Below are positions 7,916 through 15,253 of a stretch of DNA of 64,000 nucleotides, piece by piece; the first letter of the stretch is position 1, and every line of letters begins with the position of its first letter. The notes under the pieces were generated by a model, which saw only the letters and a program-made list of their open reading frames with translations, did not search any database and was not told the origin of the DNA. The stretch is from the NCBI RefSeq assembly GCF_004346865.1, contig NZ_SMGR01000002.1, positions 310,001-374,000 of the forward strand, read 5' to 3'. This DNA is from Shimia isoporae. GTDB lineage: Bacteria > Pseudomonadota > Alphaproteobacteria > Rhodobacterales > Rhodobacteraceae. A program made the translations under genes and the position numbers.

Positions 7916-9985
7916 ATGCCAGTCAAAGAACAGCACACTCCTGAGAGAGAAAGAGACACTTTGAAAACTGCCCTGCAAAACGCGCTCGAAGAGCGCGGCT
8001 ATGACTCGTTGACGCCAGTTCAGACCGCTGTATTGGACCCAGATCTTGAAGGCCGCGACCTTCTCGTTTCGGCACAGACCGGATCAGGCAAGACGTTGGG
8101 CTTTGGCCTCGCCATTGCCCCGACCATCCTTCAGGATCTAGAGACATTCGCGGCGCCAGCTGCGCCTCTGGCACTTGTGATCGCCCCCACCCGAGAATTG
8201 GCCCTTCAGGTCAAACGCGAACTCGGCTGGCTTTATGCCAAAGCCGGAGTCGAGATGGCATCCTGTGTGGGTGGCATGGATATGCGTGACGAACGCCGCG
8301 CGCTTGCTCGGGGTGCCCACATTGTAGTGGCGACGCCCGGCCGACTGCGGGATCACATCAGCCGGGGCGCCATCGACCTTTCGGATATCCGCGCCGTCGT
8401 GCTGGATGAAGCGGACGAAATGCTCGACCTCGGTTTTCGAGAAGACCTCGAGTTCATTCTTGGGGAAGCGCCGGAAGAGCGTCAAACACTGCTGTTTTCC
8501 GCCACGGTGCCGAACGCCATCCTTGGGCTGGCCAAAAACTATCAACGCGACGCAGAGCGGGTTATCGCCAAAGCACAGGAAGGTCAGCACGCTGACATCG
8601 AATACCGCGCCATGAAAGTTGCGGACCGCGACGTCGACAATGCGGTGATCAACACCCTGCGTTACTACGAAGCACCCAACGCTATCGTTTTTGCCAACAC
8701 GCGAGCCATGGTGAACCGTCTGACAACCCGCCTGTCCAACCGTGGTTTCAACGTGGTTGCCCTGTCCGGAGAACTGTCTCAATCCGAACGCACTCATGCG
8801 CTTCAGGCAATGCGCGACGGTCGTGCACAGGTCTGTGTGGCGACCGACGTCGCTGCCCGCGGAATCGACTTGCCTAACCTTGATTTGGTTGTGCACGCCG
8901 AACTGCCAAACAACCATGAGACCCTGCTGCACCGCTCTGGGCGGACGGGTCGCGCGGGACGCAAGGGCGTCAGTGCTCTCATCGTGAACCGCAAGTCCAA
9001 CAAGAAAGCCCAGCGCATCCTCGGAATGGCGAAGCTTAAGGCGGAATGGGGTGGAGCCCCGTCAGCGGACGAAGTCAAAGCGCGTGACATGGATCGCTTG
9101 TTTGCGGACCCTGCGTGGCAGGAAGCGATACCAGAGAGCAGTCAATCCACCGTCGCAGCGATGCTTGACGCCTTTACGCCTGAACAGATGGCGGCGGGCT
9201 ATTTGCGCCTGCTCGGCACAATCCGGACGGCACCCGAAGAGCTCACCGACGTCAACACCAAACCAGAGCCTCGTAAGGAATTCGGTGCTTCAATCTGGTT
9301 CGCGATCTCCGGCGGACGCGAAGCCGGACACGACCCGCGACGCCTTTTGCCGATGCTGTGCAGCTACGGCGGTTTGGGACGCAGTGATATCGGCGCGATC
9401 CGAATTCAGAGTAATGAAACCTACGTGCAAATTCTGGAAACCAGCGTTCCAGCCTTTCTTTCTGCCGTTGGTCCAGAGGGAAAAGTAGAACACGGTGCCA
9501 CTCTGACACAACTGGCCGAAGCCCCCAAGCTGGAGCGTCTGCGAGGCGGAAAGCCCGGCAAGCCACCCCATCGAGGTAGAGGCAAACCGAAGTTCGACAA
9601 ACCACGCGGCGACAAACCAAAGTTCGACAAGCCGCGCACAAAGCCAGAGGTCATGGACGGCCCGAAACAAGAAAGCGCGCCAATCGACTGGAACGATGCT
9701 CCTGCTCCCCGTGCGCGCAAACCCAAACCGGTTTCAAAAGGCGGCAAACCTGTCAAACCGAAGTTTGACAAACCCAGATCCGAGGACACGCAGGGCAAAC
9801 CCAAAGCCCACAAATCCGCTACGGCAAACAAGGCCAAAGGTGGCGACGCTGCTCCACGCCGCGCGAAATCAGGCGACAAACCGAAAGGTCCACCACCGCC
9901 AGTGGGCAAACCGAACAGCAAGAAGAACAAAGCCCGCCGCGCCGCAGCCAAGACAGGCAAGGGCAAACCTTCTTCCAAGAAATAA
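7916..9985 (+). CDS. DEAD-box ATP-dependent RNA helicase with DbpA-like RNA-binding domain
   Basis: 689 residues. All DEAD-box motifs are visible: Q motif (YDSLTPVQ), I (AQTGSGKT), Ia (PTRELALQ), Ib (TPGRL), II (LDEADEML), III (FSAT), V (ATDVAARGIDLP) and VI (HRSGRTGRAG). Around residues 455-520, IWFAISGGREAGHDPRRLLP...YGGLGRSDIGAIRI resembles the DbpA/CsdA RNA-binding domain, which points to rRNA or mRNA remodelling. The last 150 residues are a Lys/Pro/Gly-rich disordered tail with three copies of KPKFDKPR. Start: ATG 7916 is annotated, but TTG at 7961 (LKTALQNAL) is preceded by a purine-rich GAGAGAAAGAGA and could be the true start. The gene is monocistronic and followed by a terminator. 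Confidence 0.93.
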   Translation: MPVKEQHTPERERDTLKTALQNALEERGYDSLTPVQTAVLDPDLEGRDLLVSAQTGSGKTLGFGLAIAPTILQDLETFAAPAAPLALVIAPTRELALQVKRELGWLYAKAGVEMASCVGGMDMRDERRALARGAHIVVATPGRLRDHISRGAIDLSDIRAVVLDEADEMLDLGFREDLEFILGEAPEERQTLLFSATVPNAILGLAKNYQRDAERVIAKAQEGQHADIEYRAMKVADRDVDNAVINTLRYYEAPNAIVFANTRAMVNRLTTRLSNRGFNVVALSGELSQSERTHALQAMRDGRAQVCVATDVAARGIDLPNLDLVVHAELPNNHETLLHRSGRTGRAGRKGVSALIVNRKSNKKAQRILGMAKLKAEWGGAPSADEVKARDMDRLFADPAWQEAIPESSQSTVAAMLDAFTPEQMAAGYLRLLGTIRTAPEELTDVNTKPEPRKEFGASIWFAISGGREAGHDPRRLLPMLCSYGGLGRSDIGAIRIQSNETYVQILETSVPAFLSAVGPEGKVEHGATLTQLAEAPKLERLRGGKPGKPPHRGRGKPKFDKPRGDKPKFDKPRTKPEVMDGPKQESAPIDWNDAPAPRARKPKPVSKGGKPVKPKFDKPRSEDTQGKPKAHKSATANKAKGGDAAPRRAKSGDKPKGPPPPVGKPNSKKNKARRAAAKTGKGKPSSKK

Positions 9986-9998
9986 AGACAAACTGCCA

Positions 9999-10032
9999 GA
10001 GCCGCGCATCCACTTGCGCGGCTTCGCTTTTT
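9999..10032 (+). terminator. Rho-independent terminator after the helicase gene
   Basis: GCCGCGC (10001-10007) and GCGCGGC (10016-10022) form a 7-bp GC stem with an 8-base loop, followed by a T-run at 10028-10032. It lies 15 bases after the helicase stop codon. Confidence 0.8.
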
Positions 10033-10339
10033 CCGGCTCACCGAACTTGCCAAACTGAAACTTGGAGACCTGCGACGCCAAGAAGTCCAAGGGAAACAAG
10101 CCGGCGAAGCTACGTTACAACTGTCACTGTAGAGCGCGTTTTCAAAAGTTGGATTAAGGCGCTGCGTCGGATCCAAGGGCACTGGTTCCATGACCTGAGC
10201 CGAACACTCTGCTCATGCACGACCCCGAAACGCTCATGAGCTCGCATACTGTGCCCGCTAAGTCGCACTTCGCAACGGCACCACAACGTCACCACCTGCG
10301 CGGACGCATTTTAGGAGGCTTATATCAATTTGGGTGGAG
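10033..10339. other. Intergenic stretch with no recognised feature
   Basis: About 300 bases between the helicase terminator and the tRNA 3' end. No open frame with a credible ribosome site, no strong hairpin and no repeat was seen. Part of it presumably acts as spacer downstream of the leftward tRNA. Confidence 0.5.
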
Positions 10340-10415
10340 TGGTGAGCCGTATAGGATTCGAACCTATGACCCACTGATTAAAAGTCAGTTGCTCTACCAA
10401 CTGAGCTAACGGCCC
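10340..10415 (-). tRNA. tRNA-Lys (anticodon UUU)
   Basis: Read on the minus strand, the 76 bases start GGGCCGTTAGCTCAG and end ACGGCTC-A-CCA. The acceptor stem pairs GGGCCGT with ACGGCTC (one G-U), the D arm is TAGCTCAGTTGGTAGAGCA, the anticodon arm ACTGACTTTTAATCAGT gives UUU, and the T arm has GGTTCGAATCC. The CCA end is encoded at 10340-10342. Confidence 0.97.
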
Positions 10416-10524
10416 ACTCTCTGTGGCGCGGTTACTATGCTTTGCGCGGGGGGCGGTCAAGCCGATTCTCAAGAAAAAATGCACGCCACTGGAATCCGAT
10501 CTTCAACAAGCGTATATGCGCCCA

Positions 10525-11361
10525 ATGAACACACGCGCGAACACCACAATGCCGTTTATGAAAATGCACGGTTTGGGCAACGATTTTGTCGTTGTTGATG
10601 GTCGCACGCGCGCATTCAACCTCACCGAGAAGCAAATCACGGCAATTGCGGATCGCCACAAAGGCGTTGGATTCGATCAGCTTGCAGTGATCGAGACCTC
10701 CAGCTCGGCGGATGCGCATCTGGTGTTTTACAACGCGGACGGCTCGACCTCCGCAGCATGCGGCAACGCCACCCGCTGTATTGCACGCCATCTGATGGAT
10801 GAGTCGGGGACAAGCAACCTAACTTTGACCACCGATCGCGGCACGCTCTATGCGCGGGACGCTGGAAATGACCTCACCTCGGTGAACATGGGGCAACCTC
10901 AGCTTCTGTGGGACGAAATCCCGCTGGCCCGCGAAATGGACACACTGGAACTGCCGATAGACGGCGGGCCGACCGCAACCGGTATGGGCAATCCGCACTG
11001 TACTTTTTTTGTGGAAAACGCAGAGGCCGTCGACCTGTCCGAGTTCGGCGCGCGACATGAACACCATGCGCTGTATCCGGAACGCACCAATGTGCAGGTC
11101 GCGCAGATCATCGGCGAAAACCACATTCGGATGCGGGTTTGGGAACGCGGTGTGGGCATTACCCTAGCGTCGGGCTCGTCCAGTTGCGCCACCGCCGTCG
11201 CGGCGCACCGCCGTGGCCTGACTGACCGCAAAGTGCGGATCGAACTCGACGGCGGCACCATTTGGATCGACTGGCGCGAGGATGGCGTCTGGATGACGGG
11301 GCAAACCGAGCACGTGATGAGTGGCACCTTCAGCGCTGCGTTTCTGGAGCGCGCGAAATGA
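10525..11361 (+). CDS. dapF: Diaminopimelate epimerase
   Basis: 278 residues. It interconverts LL- and meso-diaminopimelate in the cytoplasm for lysine and peptidoglycan synthesis. The N-terminal FMKMHGLGNDFVVVD and both catalytic-cysteine regions are present: AACGNATRC (first Cys) and ASGSSSCATAVAAHRR (second Cys, with SSSC instead of the more common SGTC). The open frame reaches back to 10423, but the extra residues overlap the tRNA promoter side and look non-coding. ATG 10525 (MNTRANTTMPFMK) was preferred; 10549 is an alternative, and neither has a clear Shine-Dalgarno. The stop overlaps the mtaB start as ATGA, so the gene begins a dapF-mtaB-GST operon. Confidence 0.95.
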   Translation: MNTRANTTMPFMKMHGLGNDFVVVDGRTRAFNLTEKQITAIADRHKGVGFDQLAVIETSSSADAHLVFYNADGSTSAACGNATRCIARHLMDESGTSNLTLTTDRGTLYARDAGNDLTSVNMGQPQLLWDEIPLAREMDTLELPIDGGPTATGMGNPHCTFFVENAEAVDLSEFGARHEHHALYPERTNVQVAQIIGENHIRMRVWERGVGITLASGSSSCATAVAAHRRGLTDRKVRIELDGGTIWIDWREDGVWMTGQTEHVMSGTFSAAFLERAK

Positions 11362-12620
11362 CAGCAGCCCCACCAAAATTCACTACTCTGGGATGCCGCC
11401 TGAATTCCTACGAATCCGAAGCAATGAAGGACATGGCGCAATCTGCCGGTCTGGAAAACGCTGTCATCGTGAACACATGCGCCGTAACCGCCGAAGCCGT
11501 TCGCAAATCCCGTCAGGAAATCCGCCGCCTGCGCCGCGAAAACCCCGACGCGAACATCATCGTAACTGGTTGCGCCGCGCAGACAGAACCGGAAACATTC
11601 GCCGCCATGGGCGAGGTCGACAAGGTTATCGGCAACACCGAGAAAATGAACCCGGCGACGTGGCAAGGCATGGCCGCTGACTTTATTGGCCAGACCGAGA
11701 AAGTCATGGTCGACGACATTATGTCGGTAACAGAAACCGCTGGTCATTTGATCGACGGCTTCGGCACGCGCTCGCGCGCGTATGTGCAAGTTCAAAACGG
11801 GTGTGATCACCGTTGTACGTTCTGCATCATTCCCTACGGCCGTGGCAATTCTCGTTCTGTGCCCGCGGGTGTCGTGGTGGATCAGATCAAGCGCCTGGTC
11901 GATAAAGGCTTCAACGAGGTTGTATTGACTGGTGTGGATCTAACCAGCTGGGGCGCCGACCTTCCGGCCACGCCAAAGCTGGGCGATCTCGTGATGCGCA
12001 TTCTCAGACTGGTACCCGATCTGCCGCGCCTGCGCATCAGCTCAATTGACAGCATCGAAGTGGACGAAAACCTGATGCTGGCCATCGCGACCGAACCGCG
12101 CCTGATGCCGCATCTGCATTTGTCCCTGCAACACGGGGACGACCTGATCCTGAAGCGCATGAAACGCCGCCACCTGCGCGACGATGCAATCCGCTTCTGT
12201 GAAGACGCCAAGAAACTGCGTCCCGATATGACATTTGGTGCTGACATTATCGCCGGCTTTCCGACCGAAACCGATGCGCATTTCGAAAACTCGCTGAAAC
12301 TTGTTTCAGAGTGCGACCTGACCTGGCTGCATGTTTTCCCCTATTCCAAGCGCGAAGGCACGCCGGCGGCCAAAATTCCGATGCAGGTAAACGGCAAGAT
12401 CATTAAGGAGCGCGCAGCGCGCTTGCGAGGCGCCGGCGCAACACAGGTCGCGCGCCACCTTAAGGCTCAGCTTGGCAAGACCCATCATATCCTGATGGAG
12501 AACCCGCACATGGGACGTACCGAGCAATTCACCGAAGTGACTTTCGACACCGCCCAGACCGAAGGTGCCATTGTGACCGCATCCATTGTGGACCTGCGTG
12601 GCACACAACTGGTGGCATGA
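11358..12620 (+). CDS. mtaB: tRNA (t6A37) methylthiotransferase
   Basis: 420 residues. This radical-SAM enzyme converts t6A37 to ms2t6A37 in ANN-decoding tRNAs such as the tRNA-Lys(UUU) encoded just upstream. It has the N-terminal UPF0004 cluster cysteines (LGCRLNSYE, NTCAVT, GCAAQ), the radical-SAM motif CDHRCTFCIIPYGRG, the GVDLTSWG and SLQHGDD stretches, and a C-terminal TRAM-like region. ATG 11358 overlaps the dapF stop by four bases. The frame upstream of it lies inside dapF and is discarded. Confidence 0.94.
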   Translation: MTAAPPKFTTLGCRLNSYESEAMKDMAQSAGLENAVIVNTCAVTAEAVRKSRQEIRRLRRENPDANIIVTGCAAQTEPETFAAMGEVDKVIGNTEKMNPATWQGMAADFIGQTEKVMVDDIMSVTETAGHLIDGFGTRSRAYVQVQNGCDHRCTFCIIPYGRGNSRSVPAGVVVDQIKRLVDKGFNEVVLTGVDLTSWGADLPATPKLGDLVMRILRLVPDLPRLRISSIDSIEVDENLMLAIATEPRLMPHLHLSLQHGDDLILKRMKRRHLRDDAIRFCEDAKKLRPDMTFGADIIAGFPTETDAHFENSLKLVSECDLTWLHVFPYSKREGTPAAKIPMQVNGKIIKERAARLRGAGATQVARHLKAQLGKTHHILMENPHMGRTEQFTEVTFDTAQTEGAIVTASIVDLRGTQLVA

Positions 12621-13264
12621 CCCCGATCCTCTACAGCTTCCGTCGCTGCCCTTATGCAATGCGGGCAAGATTGGCAGTGTCCGTGGCCGATGTTGAAGTG
12701 GAACTGCGAGAAATCGTGCTGCGCGACAAAGCTCCTGCCTTTCTGGAAGCCTCGCCCAGCGGGACAGCCCCTTGCCTCGACGACTACGGCGAAGTCACGG
12801 ATGAAAGCCTCGACATAATGACTTGGGCGCTTCGGCAAAACGACCCTGACGGTTGGCTGAACATGCCCGAAGCAGGCTATGGGCTGATTGACGAAGCGGA
12901 TGGACCGTTCAAGAAGGCTCTTGACCAGACAAAGTATCACACCCGTTACCCTGACCTTGATCCTGAAGAAAGCCGCGCCCGCGCGATGGTCTTTCTGACC
13001 GGTCTGGAAGCACAACTTGCACGCGGTTTTCTATACGGGCCAAAACCGACACTTGCGGACATGGCAATACTTCCTTTTGTGCGGCAATTTGCGTTCATCA
13101 ACAAAGCCCGCTTTGACGCAGATGCGGGACCAAACCTGACTGGCTGGCTTGAGGCCTTCCTTCAAAGCGACCTGTTTTCGAGCATCATGCCGAAACTCCC
13201 CAAATGGACCGAGGGCGACGCGCCGACAATATTCAAAGGTACGATTGCCGCACCTGGGGACTGA
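12617..13264 (+). CDS. Glutathione S-transferase family protein (CPYA type)
   Basis: 215 residues, cytosolic. The N-terminal thioredoxin-fold domain begins PILYSFRRCPYAMRARLA with a CPYA active-site motif like the glutaredoxin/omega-type GSTs, and keeps SPSGTAPCL (the cis-Pro GSH-binding loop). A helical C-terminal domain follows, with PTLADMAILPFVRQF. The ATG overlaps the mtaB stop (ATGA), so it is co-translated with dapF-mtaB. Its substrate is unknown; reductase or thiol-transfer chemistry is more likely than classic conjugation given the cysteine. Confidence 0.85.
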   Translation: MTPILYSFRRCPYAMRARLAVSVADVEVELREIVLRDKAPAFLEASPSGTAPCLDDYGEVTDESLDIMTWALRQNDPDGWLNMPEAGYGLIDEADGPFKKALDQTKYHTRYPDLDPEESRARAMVFLTGLEAQLARGFLYGPKPTLADMAILPFVRQFAFINKARFDADAGPNLTGWLEAFLQSDLFSSIMPKLPKWTEGDAPTIFKGTIAAPGD

Positions 13265-13358
13265 TAAGGCTTTATGAAGTGCCACATCAGCAAAAGCCGG
13301 TTGCCATAGGTGCGCGCACGCGGCACGATCCGCGCGAATTTGATCAAAAGAGCCGCGC

Positions 13359-13994
13359 ATGCACCCGAACCCAGCTTTTCGCACAACCGAATTGGAACAA
13401 AGCCTGGCGTTTGCCCGCTCACGTGGTTTTGGCGTTCTTGCGCTGTCGACAGAGGGCCCGCCTCTCATCTCGCATGTCCCTTTCCTTTTGAGCGAAGATG
13501 GCAGCTCTGCCGACCTGCATCTCGTTCGGTCCAACCCTATGGCGCGCCTCCTTACAACAGCCAAGGCTGCCAAACTGGCCGTCAGCGGTCCCGACAGCTA
13601 CGTCAGCCCGGACTGGTATGAAATCGACGATCAGGTTCCGACTTGGAACTACGTTGCGGTTCACCTGACCGGCTCGCTGGAACAACTGCCACAAAGTGAG
13701 ATGCCAGCGCTTCTCGACCGTCTTTCTGCTCATTTCGAAGCGCAACTCCTGCCCAAACCTGCCTGGACGCGTGACAAGATGACCCCAGAAACGTTCGACC
13801 GAATGCTGCGCATGATCCAACCGTTTCGCCTGCGCATTGACGACGTGCAAAGCACGTGGAAACTTGGCCAGAATAAGCCTGTGGAGGCTCGCCACGCCGC
13901 AGCGACCCACATGGCCGCGCAGTCTATTGGCACCCAAACCCGCGAGCTTGCCGCGTTGATGCACTCGCCTTTTTCAGAACCAAAAAAGGATTGA
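13359..13994 (+). CDS. PaiB-like FMN-binding protein
   Basis: 211 residues matching the FMN_bind_2/PaiB family: MHPNPAFR at the start, GVLALS, PLISHVPFLL, LHLVRSNP, the split-barrel core VSPDWYE, QVPTWNYVAVHLTG and the C-terminal KLGQNKP. Bacillus PaiB was described as a negative regulator of sporulation and protease genes; in proteobacteria the role is unproven and a flavin-dependent redox function is equally possible. It starts 94 bases after the first GST gene and its stop is 3 bases before the second GST start, so it probably belongs to the same transcript as the latter. Confidence 0.85.
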   Translation: MHPNPAFRTTELEQSLAFARSRGFGVLALSTEGPPLISHVPFLLSEDGSSADLHLVRSNPMARLLTTAKAAKLAVSGPDSYVSPDWYEIDDQVPTWNYVAVHLTGSLEQLPQSEMPALLDRLSAHFEAQLLPKPAWTRDKMTPETFDRMLRMIQPFRLRIDDVQSTWKLGQNKPVEARHAAATHMAAQSIGTQTRELAALMHSPFSEPKKD

Positions 13995-13997
13995 CCG

Positions 13998-14612
13998 ATG
14001 TCCCGCCTTCAACTGATCCATTCCCCTGCCTCGCCCTTTGTACGCAAGGTTCGTGTAACCTTGGCGGAAACCGAGCAGGTCGCAGACGTCGATCTCGTGC
14101 GTGTGCACACAACTGCTTTGTCCACTGCGGACGAAGCGGCCGCAGCGAACCCACTTGGAAAAATTCCCGCACTCGTGCGTCCGGACGGTCCGGCGATCTA
14201 TGATAGCCGTGTGATTTGTCGCTACCTTGTGGCCCGCGCTGGCGCAGACCTTTATCCGGAAGATCGGCTCTGGGACGTTCTCACGATTGAAGCCACCGCT
14301 GACGGTATTCTCGAGTCCGCGGTACTGATGGTCTATGAAAAGCGTCTACGCCCGGAAGAAATCGTCTTTGGAGACTGGCTGGAGTCCCAGTGGGGGAAAG
14401 TTGCAGGCGCGCTGGATGCGCTGAACGACCGCTGGATGAGCCACCTACACGGTCCGCTTGATATGGGACAAATCGCAGTGGGCTGCGCTCTTGGCTATCT
14501 CGACTTCCGGCACGATGATCGGAATTGGCGCAATGGCCGCGATGCTCTGGCCGCGTGGTATGACGACTTTGCACAACGCGAGAGCATGGTCACCACCTTC
14601 CCCTCCGACTGA
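13998..14612 (+). CDS. Glutathione S-transferase family protein
   Basis: 204 residues. The thioredoxin-fold N-terminus MSRLQLIHSPASPFVRKVRVTL has the SPFVRK active-site signature (Ser nucleophile-stabilising type) and NPLGKIPAL plus the DSRVICRYL helix of the GSH site. The C-terminal helical domain includes ALGYLDFRH. It is distinct from the CPYA-type GST 700 bases upstream. It starts three bases after the PaiB-like gene. Its stop codon directly abuts the stop of the convergent DoxX-like gene, leaving no intergenic space. Confidence 0.87.
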   Translation: MSRLQLIHSPASPFVRKVRVTLAETEQVADVDLVRVHTTALSTADEAAAANPLGKIPALVRPDGPAIYDSRVICRYLVARAGADLYPEDRLWDVLTIEATADGILESAVLMVYEKRLRPEEIVFGDWLESQWGKVAGALDALNDRWMSHLHGPLDMGQIAVGCALGYLDFRHDDRNWRNGRDALAAWYDDFAQRESMVTTFPSD

Positions 14613-14981
14613 TCAGATGATGCCAAGGAAGTCGCAGACCAGTTCGCGCCCACTCCACAAGACAATTGCGGACAGGGTGCCGGTAATCATCGCCGGCACA
14701 CCTTGCCTCCAGGTGTCAAACCAAAGGTGACAAGCGATCGCACCAAGCGAAGTTCCCAAAAGGGCCGCTGCCCCCATTGGCCCGAGAATGCTTCCTTGGA
14801 ACCATATCGCCGCCGCTCCGAACAATTCGGCAAGGCCAACAATGCGCATAATCGCGCGGTTTAATCCGTAGGTATGGAACATCTCGAGTTGGATCTCGAA
14901 AATCTTTTGCTGCCAGCCAAAGATTTTGATGGAACTCGCAAACAGAAAGAACGCGGACAAAAGTCCAACAATGATCAACAT
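14613..14981 (-). CDS. Small DoxX-like integral membrane protein
   Basis: 122 residues with four predicted membrane segments (LIIVGLLSAFFLFASSIKIF; AIMRIVGLAELFGAAAIWF; LGPMGAAALLGTSLGAIACHLWF; PAMITGTLSAIVLWSG). The layout and the GLAELFGAAAIWF stretch fit the DoxX-like family, for which no firm biochemical role exists in most bacteria. The start is settled by a perfect GGAGGT at 14988-14993: ATG 14987 would leave no spacing, whereas ATG 14981 gives six bases. Confidence 0.75.
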   Translation of the reverse strand: MLIIVGLLSAFFLFASSIKIFGWQQKIFEIQLEMFHTYGLNRAIMRIVGLAELFGAAAIWFQGSILGPMGAAALLGTSLGAIACHLWFDTWRQGVPAMITGTLSAIVLWSGRELVCDFLGII

Positions 14982-15138
14982 GTGCATACCTCCGGTCCTG
15001 TGCAAAGACTACTGTGTCGCATTTTTCGTGCAAACAACACCGTAGTCGCGCCCGCGCGCACGACCTTAGGCCGCAAATTAATTCGCGACTCAAATAAAAT
15101 ACTTTGCAGAGGCGGGTAAATCCACTACGGCTATTTAT

Positions 15139-15164
15139 GTCCGGCGCGCTCTCTGTCGCCGGAC
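15139..15164. repeat. Inverted repeat downstream of the formate dehydrogenase terminator
   Basis: GTCCGGCG (15139-15146) and CGCCGGAC (15157-15164) are perfect 8-bp arms around a 10-base loop. There is no T-run on either side, so it is not a textbook terminator. It stands 44 bases from the larger hairpin at 15208. Confidence 0.5.
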
Positions 15165-15207
15165 GCAGCTTTGGCTGTGGTTAAGGGGTTACCCGTAGCT
15201 AAAGGGG

Positions 15208-15248
15208 ACTCCGGTGGCGAAGCGCCGCAATCGCCTCACCACCGGAGT
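15208..15248 (-). terminator. Probable terminator of the fds operon
   Basis: ACTCCGGTGG (15208-15217) and CCACCGGAGT (15239-15248) are perfect 10-bp arms that begin six bases beyond the fdsA stop on the minus strand. The following bases read CCCCTTTAG, a poor U-tract, so termination may be incomplete or the hairpin may mainly protect the mRNA 3' end. Confidence 0.6.
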
Positions 15249-15253
15249 TCATT

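Noticed and set aside
9570..9790. Repeated DNA near 9.6-9.8 kb as a possible CRISPR or satellite
   Set aside because: The repeats are in frame and encode KPKFDKPR in the helicase tail; spacing is irregular.
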